Assembly (NCBI GenBank): GCA_964200075.2 | Contig: CAXNAA020000006.1 | Coordinates: forward strand, 1 to 44,452 | DNA: 44,452 nucleotides | Reading direction: 5' to 3' | Source: Sphacelaria rigidula | Lineage: Eukaryota > Phaeophyceae > Sphacelariales | Part shown: positions 9,526 through 20,700 of the stretch, piece by piece | How positions within the stretch are numbered: the first letter of the stretch is position 1 | How the letters are laid out: the number at the start of each line of letters is the position of its first letter | Position numbers and translations under genes: made by a program | The notes under the pieces: model-generated | The model's database searches: none | Seen by the model: the letters and a program-made list of their open reading frames with translations, nothing else | What the model was told of the DNA's origin: nothing

Positions 9526-12134
9526 CTATCGTACAGCGTAGACATCGAATCGACCATTTTTGCTCAAGACGGCATGGCTCGGACAAACATGCTCCACGAT
9601 GGCTGCGCCGTTTACAGGCCGCTTTACGACCACCTTGCGCGTCGCTAATCTCATGGCCGTTTCAAACAACTGCCGTTCCTCCTCTTCCGTCGCATTACCC
9701 GGATGCTGCCGCCGCCCCTGCCCTTCACCGCAATCACTCCCACTTTCCCCTCCGTGAACCTCCTCATCGTGCCCTCGCTCCTCCATTTCCAACAAAGCCT
9801 GGAGCATCTGCATCCCCTTTTTGACGAGCGCAGACTTCTTCCGGTGTGGAAACATGGGGTCTAAGTACACCACGGCCGGGCGACGATGAACCTCGAGAGG
9901 AGCGCCGACGTCGTGTCGCGCATCATTTCTCTCATCTTTTTCTCCTGTCGTCAGGCTACCAACATCTATGGCTGCGCCCACGGAATGGTGAGCCGCGCTC
10001 GCGGCGGTAGCTAAGGCGGCGCCGACGGCGGCGTTCGCGCGAACGCCTTCGCTTGTGCTATCCCCGATGACGAGAGTCATTCGAGAAGCCGCGGCTCGAG
10101 CGATCTCGTCATCACTGTTCCGCGCGCGATCTAAGGCATCCTGTTTCATTTTCGCGAGCGAAAGGAGTAATTGAGGGACAAATGAACCGGAAGGACGGTA
10201 GAGCGAAATGGACACGTGGTTGTTTCACCTCCGTGGTGAAATCAGGGTTCGTTGACTCGCTACTTTACCACCTCATACCTTCATGTCGCCTTCTTTGCGG
10301 CCACAAGTTTCAAGCCATCTGCTAGCAGGGCCAACAACATCACACACAGAGCATATCATGGTACCGTCGGTGCGCGTCATCGAGATAGAGGGTAGTGAGG
10401 GCTCGCAGAGCTGTCCGACTACTAGCGCACACAAAACCGATATCAAACACAAGTTATCCGAGGCCACAGCTGTGCACAAAAGCAACACCTGCGCAATCGA
10501 TGACAACACTACCACTGGATTCACACCTCGCAGTTACAAAAAGCAACAAGCAATGTAGCCGTCACCAAAAACACACCTGCAACAACGCTGCCACGACGGG
10601 CGACCGCTCAAACATCTTCACCGTCCAGCCCGCCGACGCGAGGAGAAACGCGTCCGTGCCAAGCCCCGCCGTCAAATCCCACAGGACCGGTGTCTCCACC
10701 TCTTCGTCATGTCGGCCGTCTTTGCCTAAGCTCCGACCGTGAACTGTGTCACCAGCACCTGTATCAGAGTCGGAGACCATCGTCTTGGCCGCGGGGGCTG
10801 GCGGGTCAGACTGGCGCTTCCGTTTCGGTTTGGCAATTGCAGCTGCTTTCACCACCTGCTCCGTGCCCTTTTGGTGCTTGGCTCTATGGCCTGTCTTCCC
10901 TGCACAGAAGTCCACCTTGTTTTTCGTCACACATGCGGCAGCATACATGTAGTTGGCGCTGGTTTGCAGAGGCCTCGCGGTACACTACGAGCCCACGGCA
11001 CATATCATCCTTGTACTCATGATGCTGCAAAAGCCGAAAGTGGGAAGCGACAAGAAACTTGACTTGTCATCAACATCTCATGTTTATTTTTGTATTTCAT
11101 GTCACAGTCAAATGCCAAAACCACCAAGCTATTGCAGAGTAGACGTGTGCTTGTTTCGTCCCGCCCAAAAGCTCTTGCAATTCTGATAACTTGCTCTGTA
11201 TCAGAAGGTAGGGTACTTGAGTTTGTATGGACCCTTAACCATGTCCAATTCTTGTTTTTGGTTCTTTATTGAATTCTTTAGCGTTTTCATGGTTGAAACC
11301 AAGTATTTTTCAACATGTCGCTTACCCCACGCGGCTACACAGAGAAGAAAAAGTTAGTCGGCACGAAATTGGCATTATTTTGCTCCTTCTCTATGAGAAA
11401 AAAATGAAACTGCAGGAAAAGATGACAAAAAAACGCCAAAAACTCCTCGTGTTAGCCAACTCCATGTGCAAAGGCTAGCTACGCTCCGTCTGAACCCACT
11501 TTGTAGCATTTTCGCTCATGTCCAGCAAGAAAATGGCGAAAACTCGGTCGAATTTTGCAAAGCCCGGATTTGAAGTGGCCGAGATTGGTCAAAGTTGACC
11601 CGAATTTTGAACCCAAGATGTACGTCGGACTTTTGTGTGTATGTGTGTGTGTAATCGGTTTTCCTACGTTTTATCCATCCACGACACCAACTTGAATGCT
11701 GTACAGATATGCCGTAGCGGTGAAAGGTCCTTGTTAACTTGGGTAACCTAAAATTTTGGACAGAGGAAGTAGGTATCATCAGGCGTACAATCGAGCGATA
11801 TTGCCGATAGCTCTCCACACGTTGTGGTTTACTACCGTACGTAGCGGTATCTTGGGTATTTTCTTTCGAGCAACTGATACATTGAGCAACGAGTGAGCCA
11901 AGTTTGCGGCAAAATGAGATGGCCGAATACAAAGGTGCACGCGTAGCGACCATCATTCAACACTCACCACGAGGGGCGTGAAGCCACTGCCGGGCTGTCC
12001 CAGCGCCAACCGCCCCATCTCGTCGTACAACATCGTGAAACGAGTACTCTCCTCGGCCTTATCCTGCCCTTCCTCACCGATGGGCACCGTCGGGACTCCG
12101 AGCTTCGCTGCTAATCGCTTACACCGATCTATAT
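9526..12134 (-). CDS. rsmJ: RsmJ-like 16S rRNA (guanine-N2) methyltransferase
   Basis: S-adenosylmethionine-dependent methyltransferase of the RsmJ (YhiQ) family, which in bacteria makes m2G1516 in 16S rRNA; here presumably for plastid or mitochondrial rRNA. Three minus-strand exons join in phase: 12134-11968 ([14 protein letters not shown] ... GSGFTPLV, donor GTGAGT), 10915-10577 ([20 protein letters not shown] ... [32 protein letters not shown], donor GTGTGT) and 10140-9526 ([12 protein letters not shown] ... [20 protein letters not shown] ... RKVVVKRP ... [10 protein letters not shown], stop). DLTAGLG is the SAM motif; [14 protein letters not shown] is the family signature. The 373 visible codons exceed the bacterial ~250 because of low-complexity inserts before DLTAGLG, before DPMFP and after it. 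The first exon opens in mid-codon, so the start and any transit peptide are missing. Intron 1 (11967-10916) includes a GT-rich stretch near 11635. Confidence 0.9.
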
Positions 12135-12795
12135 CTGTTTTTCGTCGACTTGCGTCACTACCTGAGGCAATGTCGAGGAAGCAACAACCGGCGAAACGTT
12201 GTACGTGACTAATCTACTGCGTGGGAGCCATGCGTCCGATCGTGTGCGGCCGTCACGGTACACTGCTGTGATACGTCGTCCACCCTTGTAACAATCGCGG
12301 TAAATTATTATACAGTTATTGCTTGTCCGGGGTGTCAGTCGACAGCTCAAGACTTTTCGGGGCCCTGGGAAACGCTCGAACGGCATCATAAGCTACATAA
12401 CACAGCCCGAGGCAACATATACTCGCAAGAGGGAACGCACTGGCGAAGGCATAACATCGTCAGAATGCCCGGCGAGTAGTTGCAGCGGCGATTCATGCCG
12501 TAATTACGAAAATCAAGAGATAATAGAAGGCCTCGCTTTGAAGATCCTTCGGAAACATCCTACAACCCTAGCAGAGTAATGTTCACAGTTGCATAGGATC
12601 TAGGCGTTGCACGGTGGACAACGACTTCTGCATGGCGACTTGTATCTCGTGGTGAGGCTCGTACACTGCCGGTACATTCTCAACACCAGCTACTGCAGAC
12701 ATGCTTGCTATTATAGTGTAATGATTCAACGGACTTTCTTCTTGTTCCTGTTCTTCAATTTACTCTGTTTCTCTGTTCTATTTTTTTTTTTCCCA
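12135..12795. other. upstream of RsmJ-like gene, first exon unidentified
   Basis: The missing 5' exon of the RsmJ-like gene should lie in or beyond this stretch. I could not pick it out because targeting peptides are not conserved. A T-run at 12780-12791 ends the region. Confidence 0.4.
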
Positions 12796-13153
12796 TGTGA
12801 CCACGGCTGGATCCCTGGGGGATCAGGTAAAGCAGGGCTCTTTACGGTACACGCCACAAAGTTCGTTACACGTCACAAGTTAAGCTAGGCTGGTAATACG
12901 GTGGGGGCCTACGTGGTCCCCCACCGTAGTACTAGCCAGGTCCGACGCTTAATTTGATTTGACTTGACTTGACTTTCCATAGGGCTCCGCGTGTGACGAA
13001 TTTTGTGACTTGTAACGTCAAGTTGTGACGTGTAACGTAGAGAGCGACAATCAACCAATCAATCCCCATTTTTCGTGAGCGAGCGTTTCAACTTTTTTTA
13101 CCTTGGGTGCGTCTATCTTGTGATAACGGTTGGGTCCCTGGGGGGTCAGTTAA
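12796..13153. repeat. foldback segment bounded by 35-bp direct repeats
   Basis: Direct repeats at 12796-12830 (TGTGACCACGGCTGGATCCC...) and 13119-13153 (TGTGATAACGGTTGGGTCCC...) bracket an inverted structure. The arm GTTACACGTCACAAGTT (about 12865-12882) pairs with AAGTTGTGACGTGTAAC (about 13020-13036), and a hairpin with a GGTGGGGG/CCCCCACC stem sits at 12889-12940. TTTGACTTGACTTGAC near 12957 is a short tandem repeat. The arrangement resembles a non-autonomous element with its own direct repeats; no coding potential. Confidence 0.55.
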
Positions 13154-13317
13154 TGTGCAACAATCATCCATCCAAACAGAGCAAAAATGCTGCCGCGCGG
13201 ACACACACGGTGTGAGTGTCCAGCGTTACGCCTGATGTAGTGCCACGTTTGAAACCACGATTTCAAAAACAAGACGCAGCGAAGTGAGCAGACTCGATCA
13301 AGTGTGAGATCACAAGT

Positions 13318-13617
13318 AACAATGTTTCCGTGAGATTGGGAGTCCAGGATACGATTGAGAGTGAGAAGCGTTCAATTAATGAATAAAATGTTTCACTTCC
13401 CAAGTGCCCGTTCAGGAGGCCCGATGCATATTCGGTAGCAGCTAGTCACTGAAGCCGTCGATATCCTCATCAAGGATATCGACGTGTAGCTGTAAGTACA
13501 CGTCAGCGTTACAGGCAAAGAAGAGCACACACAAAGCGAAAAATTGGCCAAGTCAGAGCGAATAATGAAACTCACTCTGAATCAACGTTGAACTCCCAAT
13601 CTCACAAAAATATTGTT
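13318..13617 (-). mobile_element. 300-bp MITE, family with GTGAGATTGGGAGT ends, copy 1
   Basis: Terminal inverted repeats of about 45 bp: left AACAATGTTTCCGTGAGATT then GGGAGTCCAGGATACGATTG; right (reversed) AACAATATTTTTGTGAGATT then GGGAGTTCAACGTTGATTC, both followed by AGAGTGAG. The interior, read in reverse, shares GTGTACTTACAGCTACACG and GTCGATATCC with the copy at 34449-34742. A near-perfect internal hairpin CGTCGATATCC...GGATATCGACG lies at about 13456-13484. No coding potential. Confidence 0.85.
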
Positions 13618-16600
13618 AAATATGCTGAAACGAAGTTATAGAACACATCCATATCTACCCAAAGAAAGACCTCTCGCTCAATCCTACCCACCGCAGCGCA
13701 CGATCTAGCGATGGATCCTTTCCAAAAGTTGGCAGAACAGATGCACCTTGTACAAGAACGGCGATCACTTTCCACTCGGGCATCTGATACACAAGCGCAA
13801 CGGCGTATCATGATAGGGATTACGGCACTGGTGGATGTGCGTCTCGGATATCCATAACAAGTGGGTTCGCCTCACTAGGTGCGTGTGTGTGGAGTGCTGC
13901 GTAAAGAAACTGCCAACTCTGTGCGGGGTGTTTGAGCACAGTAGATGCAGTCGAAACGACTACAAAAAGCAACACAATAAGCACGCTGGTTTTTCGCCGC
14001 ACACGGCTCTTGCTCTCTCGGTCTCGTACTACACCCACGGTGTACCTTTTTGCTCTGCGCGGTGCACGCAAGGCAGTCATCACGTCACTCTCGTATTTGC
14101 GTGAGATGTGATGCGTCGATCAGCTTCTTCTCGCGCTTGAAAGACAGCACGACACTGTGCGGCCAGAGCTGGATATACGGGCGATATTTAAAAAAAGACC
14201 AGTCGACAACGCCGTGATGTCCCGACATGTACAAGGGTTGTCTATCTGCTGTTGCGTCGCTTGATTTCGTGGCATGGATGTCACCTCGTCAGACCTTTTG
14301 CATGCCGCTGCTCATGATTCGTAGATGACGTGCATATCTTTGTTCTTCCAACACACCACGGAACGCAAGACACTTCGGCCTTTTGATGTCAGCACAGAGG
14401 TAACCGGAAGGTACATGCCCACGTGCAGTTTCATACTGAGGTCAAGTCAGACGAGATTTTCGAGCAAACTTGTTTACGATTCATCAGACTTCAACCGATT
14501 TGTCTAGTTGACGATTAATACATACACATGAATATATGTATATATATATGCTGATTGGCTTGCATGATGACCGCCTTGAAGACCGTTGAAACCATCTGCT
14601 GAACATATTCTGAGATTTTTCGTCGGGCTCTGCTGGAGTTGGAGCCCCCATATAAACGTTTCGTGGCAAGCTTTTGAGTCTATTGTACCGCAAACTGTAC
14701 ACTTGTGCATGCTACGGGGCTGGTTCAGGTGGCCTGGTTTGCTGTACACACACTATACAGCTGCCCCGAGGACACTGATGTGTAGGTGAACATAGCCTGC
14801 AGCCCTGAATACGAATAGAGCATGGGATGGACAAGACGCAGGAGCATAACCTGCTTACGCTCATTGCTACTTGATTACAAAATGCATACAAGTAGCTGCA
14901 GATGAAAACCGAACTTCGGTAAGACGAGGAAAAATGCACAGGGATGTCGCAGGTGGAGAAAACTACAGCAGGAGGGTAATTTGGTCCCTCGACTGGGCAA
15001 TGGACTCAGCGCGTCGAAGACAGAGGCGATGAATCTGTTACCTGGGGATGGTACCAACTCATCTTCATCCGCGGTAATCTCTACCTGCGGCATCTCTCCA
15101 TCCTCTTCTTGTAAACTATTGGCGCTAATCTTTCGCTACCGGTCTGCAACTTAAAACTTGGTAGCAATGACCCTAAGCCGGTAAAACCCTCCACCTTTTA
15201 ACCGTCAGGTTGGGTCAACTCGGTCTTCCATTCACCTTCAATGCAAATATAATGCTCATTCAACAGATGATCCACCCTTGCTGCCACTGCTCGACTTTAA
15301 CAACGTTCTGGGCAGTAAAACAAAACCCTGGTGAAGAATGTGGTACATGCGCTCAGAGACTTTTCAGGGTGTAGAATGACTTTGCAAGATCGAATAGCCT
15401 AGTGGATTTTCCGGGAAAACAGCGCTCTAGCTCGAGCGCATCTGAGCAAATGCTCTCTTTGGACGTAGTGCAGGAAAGAGTCGCAGTGTGCGCTTCTGCA
15501 AGCAAATCACAGGTACCTCGCTGACCTAAAGTTAGTATGTAGGCGCACTTCGCACAAACCTGCTAGTGGCTGGCATAAATTACACTCAAGTCTGCCATTC
15601 AACTCTTTAAGCGCCGGGCCTCGTTTCGGTACACTATTTCTGGCTGACCGTCCCGCGGAAGAAGTTCACATAATTTTGTCGTGATCTAACGTTTGGAACA
15701 CTTCGAAGTACAGCACGGTGACCTATCACACTCTTCTCCTGTCTTAGTTGCACTGCACTGCCACCAAGTGCTTGCACGCAAGCGTGCGGCTGCACCGGAA
15801 CGGGGGGGAGTGAAGACTGCACAAATGTCATGCTGGACATACGTTATTAACCTTTACTCGACTTGGCCTTTGACGCCGGGGTGTTGATCTTGGTCATTCA
15901 AATGACAAAATGAATTTCCATCTGTGATAACAGTATGTTGGTTTTAATGTACTTCAATACCACCCACATATTCCAAAATATCGCTCACCTGGCGTAATAT
16001 AGCTTTTTTTATATGAGCAAAAGCTGCCGTTGATGACATTTTTCAGGTGTTCCTCTATCGTCCCCCTGAGCGATCCGGTGGCGAAACTGTTGAAGTGTGT
16101 CTAGTGATAAACTCCGTTACTGGTAGCAGCAACGTGTAGTAGGGCAAAAACATGCAGTTACCGTGTTCATCATCTGCGGTAGGTAAAGTATCGACCCCTC
16201 AACACAGCAACACTCTGTACTGCCCCCAATGCCGCACCTCCTGTCAAGGCAGGCGTCAGCACCGCCACATGTGGGGATCCTGTTGAACGCGCAATGGCGG
16301 CTGTCCTTGTTGCCTCTTCCGTCTCCGAGGCATGTTTTCCAGCCACACAACGGGTATGGCGTACCCTCTCTATTCGGCAGCATGCCTGATTACCTGGAGA
16401 TCGCCACTGTCGCCGCAACAGCCGCGGCGGCGCCGGTGCTACAGTATGCATTGGCCGAAAGAACGCAACATGTGCGATAAAAGCCGTTGTCGTTGTTGGC
16501 GGTGGTGACCTGAACCGGACGCGGATGCGACGAAGCGAGTGCATCATGATCCCCGCGGCGGCCGCGGTGCGTGCTGTTGGCCAGCAGGCGGTCATACTGA

Positions 16601-17734
16601 CTACTGCGGTCCAGGCGGCCACAAGCTTGACCATGTTGTGTTCTCCCCCCGCTCACCACCCGGCAGCTACATGTGTAACCAAGCTGTGCGGACAAGTCGT
16701 GATAAGTACGATGACAACACGCGTTGCAAGCCGACAGACGATGAGAGTTTGATATTAGCTGGGTTGTGATCTTCAGGCAGTGCAGAGGAGTACACAAGGG
16801 CTGCACCTTGCTTGTGTACCCTGATGCGGACACTGACGTATCATTTTCTTTTCGTGCGATACGAGTACGACGTTTCAACATGCGAGCGATCACAGCAGTA
16901 CCGAAACGCCTGCCCTCAACAACTGTGCAAATGAAGTACTGCCATCTTGCTATCGACTATCGACACAGATACAAGATGGACACCAAATCATACCCGTTCC
17001 TGCAGCTGACTCCCAACCATCGCTGGAACGGTTGTGGCTGCAGATGCGGTGGTCTTTGGAGGTTACCATGCAGGTACACAACGGCCAAGAGGGCCCTCTC
17101 ACTACAGATCGTGTGAATCACCTCCTCGATTTCACGAAGTACTTCATCACGGGTGAGGGGGGGGCAGCGCGGGGGCAGGGGGGTGGCGGGGGTACAGAGA
17201 TACAATAGATAATGACATTACTATGGTCGGAACTTGAAAAGATTTCTCCCAATCTTTCGAGTAGTTCCACCTTATCGAGATACCTCGAGGGGAAGGTAGG
17301 GGATGGTCTCTCGCAAAGACTCTACCTTGAGTTCACCAACGCCCCATCCCATGAGGCTATGATTTGAAGCCTACTTCTTTCAGCTAATTTCTTATCTAAC
17401 CCTAATCATGTAAACGGGTTATGCAAGGGTCCATCACAGTTGGGGGGTACAGCTCCTTGCAGCCGCTGCAAGAAGATGTGCAGTTTCAGAAACACAATGC
17501 TGTGTGCATCCGCTTGACTCCACTTTTCTGCCGAGCATGTCTTATAAGGGACTAGGAGCTGAGAGATACCTTACCTGGAGAATCTCACTCCCAAATTTCA
17601 CCCGTACGAAGTTGCGCTCTCTCACTGCCGGCTGCCCTTTGATGTCTGAGCTAATTCATGGTTGTGAACGCGGGTCTGAAATGAACGGCGAGTATATTTA
17701 CCGTGGAAAAACACAAAAAAAAACTCGCCACCAG
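13618..17734. other. gene-poor interval
   Basis: No gene is supported. 16170-16640 is GC-rich and open on both strands (minus: Ala/Thr/Pro-rich; plus: ending ALAERTQHVR), so it could hold an exon. 16770-17116 (+) is also open but unrecognised. A G-run block (17157-17195) and a pair of short inverted stretches around 17240-17320 are the only other structures. The 5' exons of the membrane-protein gene that follows may lie here. Confidence 0.45.
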
Positions 17735-20700
17735 GCTGCCGTTTGACTTGACACCACCACAGAAGCTCGCGAGTATGATAGAAACATGGATATCGCTCGT
17801 CCGCAATGCGGCGTGCGTGTTGAAGAGCTTATTGCCCAAGGAGTACGCCGTGATGAAACCCCTCATGTCCTTTCCGTTGACCTTTCTTGCCGGCGGCGCA
17901 ACGGCAAGCAGCCAGCTGGAGCGATTTACGGGATTGGAAGGATTCATTGGCCTGCTGCAGCTGGCCGGGGCTGGCTTTAACTTGCTCAAGGGAGCCAAGG
18001 TGTATTTATCTCGTGCTGTGACTTTTCCCGTTGCTAGCGGAAACCTTTCGCGGAAACCTTCTCCTGTTTTCAAGTGTGTTTGAATAAAAATCCATTCCCT
18101 TGTCTTGGTGGTGGTGTGGGCGCTTTTCGGAACAGCATCACCAACTGGCGTTCCCCGCCCCCCATAATCCCCGATTCCAAACTTGAGCAGCCCCTCTCCG
18201 GTTTGCAAGCACCGCCTCAATTGACAGCATATCCTTTATTGCGTGTTGCCCAGCCCCCTAGCTTAGTATATAATATTGTTTAAGCCTTAAACAGCGAGCG
18301 TCGCCTCGGAACAGTTTCACAGCCTGACAGTCCAGGAAACTGCGGGGGTATTTCCAGTGGGCGGCGGGGTGGCTTTTGACAGGGGGGTGCCGGCCTGTTC
18401 GCACAATAGCCGGACGGCTCACCAAGTCGACCATGTGTGTTTGGGAGTGTCCCACGGAAAATCTCAAGCCAGGAGTGATGCCCGAGAGGAGCGGAGTGAC
18501 GATTCTGACCAATCACGGCTATCATAATGGTTGAAATGCGAAGAAATGTGCAGTGATTCTCCTATCAATGCGTTTGTGGCTCGCGGGCTGGCAATCCCCA
18601 CCCCTTCCGACCACACTTTCCCTCGCGCCCAACGCGGCCGTCAACGAGAACTTCTACACATATCGACACCACTCGGTTTACATGTGCCGACCCCAGTGGT
18701 CTCAACCCACGTACCCGATCGAGCAGCCTGCGTCGCGGTTGAGAACGGCTTTGACTGAACATGAAGCTCAAGGATTGAAATATCCGCTGTAGGAGTGAAC
18801 GGAGACATCCCAACATATTCCTGGGTGCTGCCTGCGTGCGACGCCGAGGATGCAAAGGAGTTGGTGGTTGATGGAAAGACCTTCGTCCGGAAGTGCCTCT
18901 ACATAATGTTTTTCGGTCTCGGCCGCACCTCTAATTACCCCCATTATATCTCCTTTTCTTGAATCTCTGAACCATCTATTTTCGAATCCAAGTCCAATGT
19001 CTCTCATTTTGTCTCGTTTACAGCCTGGTTCAGGGTGGACTCCCAAATTTACTCCCCCACTATTTCTTACGCGGATTTTGGGAGTCAGACCGTTTCTTAC
19101 GAGTGGGATGTCTCCTTTCCATTTTTGGGACATTTGACACGATTTTTGACCCCTCAAATTGAAAAATCGCCATCACATGTCTTCGACACTTCGCATACCC
19201 CCACCGAGAGAAGTCTAGCCCGTGATTCCGATTCGCTCGCCGCCGAGGTTTCAGGAATGGCCTCTGAACGAATATGGGTCAGAGAAGAAAATGCTGTGTC
19301 TGCGGGTATTTTTATGATGGCGACATGTCCTGTTTGGGGGGCAAAAACCGTGTCAACTGCCCCAAAAATGGAAAATACGCCCCCCCCAAATACCAACCTG
19401 AGGAAGCGGTCTCAGACCTTGAAATTTTGCACACTTGTAATATGGGATGTTGATATATATTTTTTCTTACGCAAGATATCGGGTGTCCCGGGGGTCATAG
19501 GGTCTCGTGGGGTGGAGTTAAAAGGAAATCCAAAGAATCCAATTATCGAAATTTTCGCGGTCCCTAGTACACGTGCAAAAATTCAGGGTTGAACTCCAAA
19601 ACCCACGTGAGAAATCACCCTTATGTGGGGTCAAGTGTAAAATAATTAATCTGCTGAACCCCCTGTTGTTGTTGTTGTTGTTGTTGTTGTTGCTGCTGCT
19701 GCTGCTGTTGTTTGTCTTCGCATTAAAAACCGTTCCGATATCTGCGCAGTACTACTGTGTACTGGGCATCTGTGTACCCGTTACTTGACTTATTTTCATA
19801 TCAAACCGACATTCTTCTTGTGCGTTTAGGATTCCTTTAACCGTGAGGGATCAGTTTTTCATGGTACACAGCAAAACTTTGTACGAACGTTCCTTGGACT
19901 ACCTCGGGAAGCATGAATTTGCGTTTTTTTATTTTGAGACAATTTTTACCGGCTTCTGGGGGGTCTTCACGCCGGGAACCCCGGAAGTCAATGGAGACAA
20001 ACAAACTTTGGAATATTCATCAGCCATTTTCTTCTCCATTTGGAGCACCCATATCTCCTAAACCACCCGACTTGAGAATGGTCGGAGCTTTTATACGACG
20101 GGTACAAAGGGAATCGTCACGAGTCTTGCTGGGTCTTTGATCCATATTTTCAGTGAAAATCCGACGACACCAAAACCCCACATCACCGGAGTACCACGGT
20201 TTGGGGTAAAAACTCATCCCATTCAAACCGTTTTCAAATATGTTTCTTGCGTTAGATATCCTAGCTAATGGCGGTTACGAAGGGTTGGAGCATAATGAGA
20301 CAGGGTATGAAGCGCGTATCCTACTCCAAACATCTAAACAGCTCGGAACAGCTAATGACGTGTCCATTATTCCTCCGCGCTATTCGTTTTATTAGCCTGG
20401 CCGCGCATTTCGGTCGTTCACGCTCTCATTCACCGGCATAACAGTCTACTGCTCGCTGCTGATGTCTCTGCTTCGTGTTCCCCAAGAACACTATTTGGGG
20501 TGAAGTATGTTTTGGGAATTCGCATTATCAATTTCAGTGTCGGAACAATTTGAAGGGCGCTGATGGGCCGAGACACATTTTCACTACTAGTGCCCCAGCA
20601 AAGGAGGCGAGAAAAATCTAGCTGTGTCACACCATTCGCTTGCTCGTGGGGGGTCGTGATCGGGTCAGCTTTGCGTTCTGTATCCAGCGAAAAAAAATGG

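Noticed and set aside
9526-10215. Taking the last RsmJ exon from the GTG at 10215 as a complete gene
   Set aside because: The upstream part has no family match. Splicing at the AG before 10140 joins VVAALLQ to DALDRA in phase and matches the family, so the gene continues in upstream exons.
18553-18792. Open frame with YRHHSVYMCRPQWSQPTYP as an exon
   Set aside because: It lies in the first visible intron of the membrane-protein gene and does not fit its phase; no recognisable domain. Possibly a repeat remnant.
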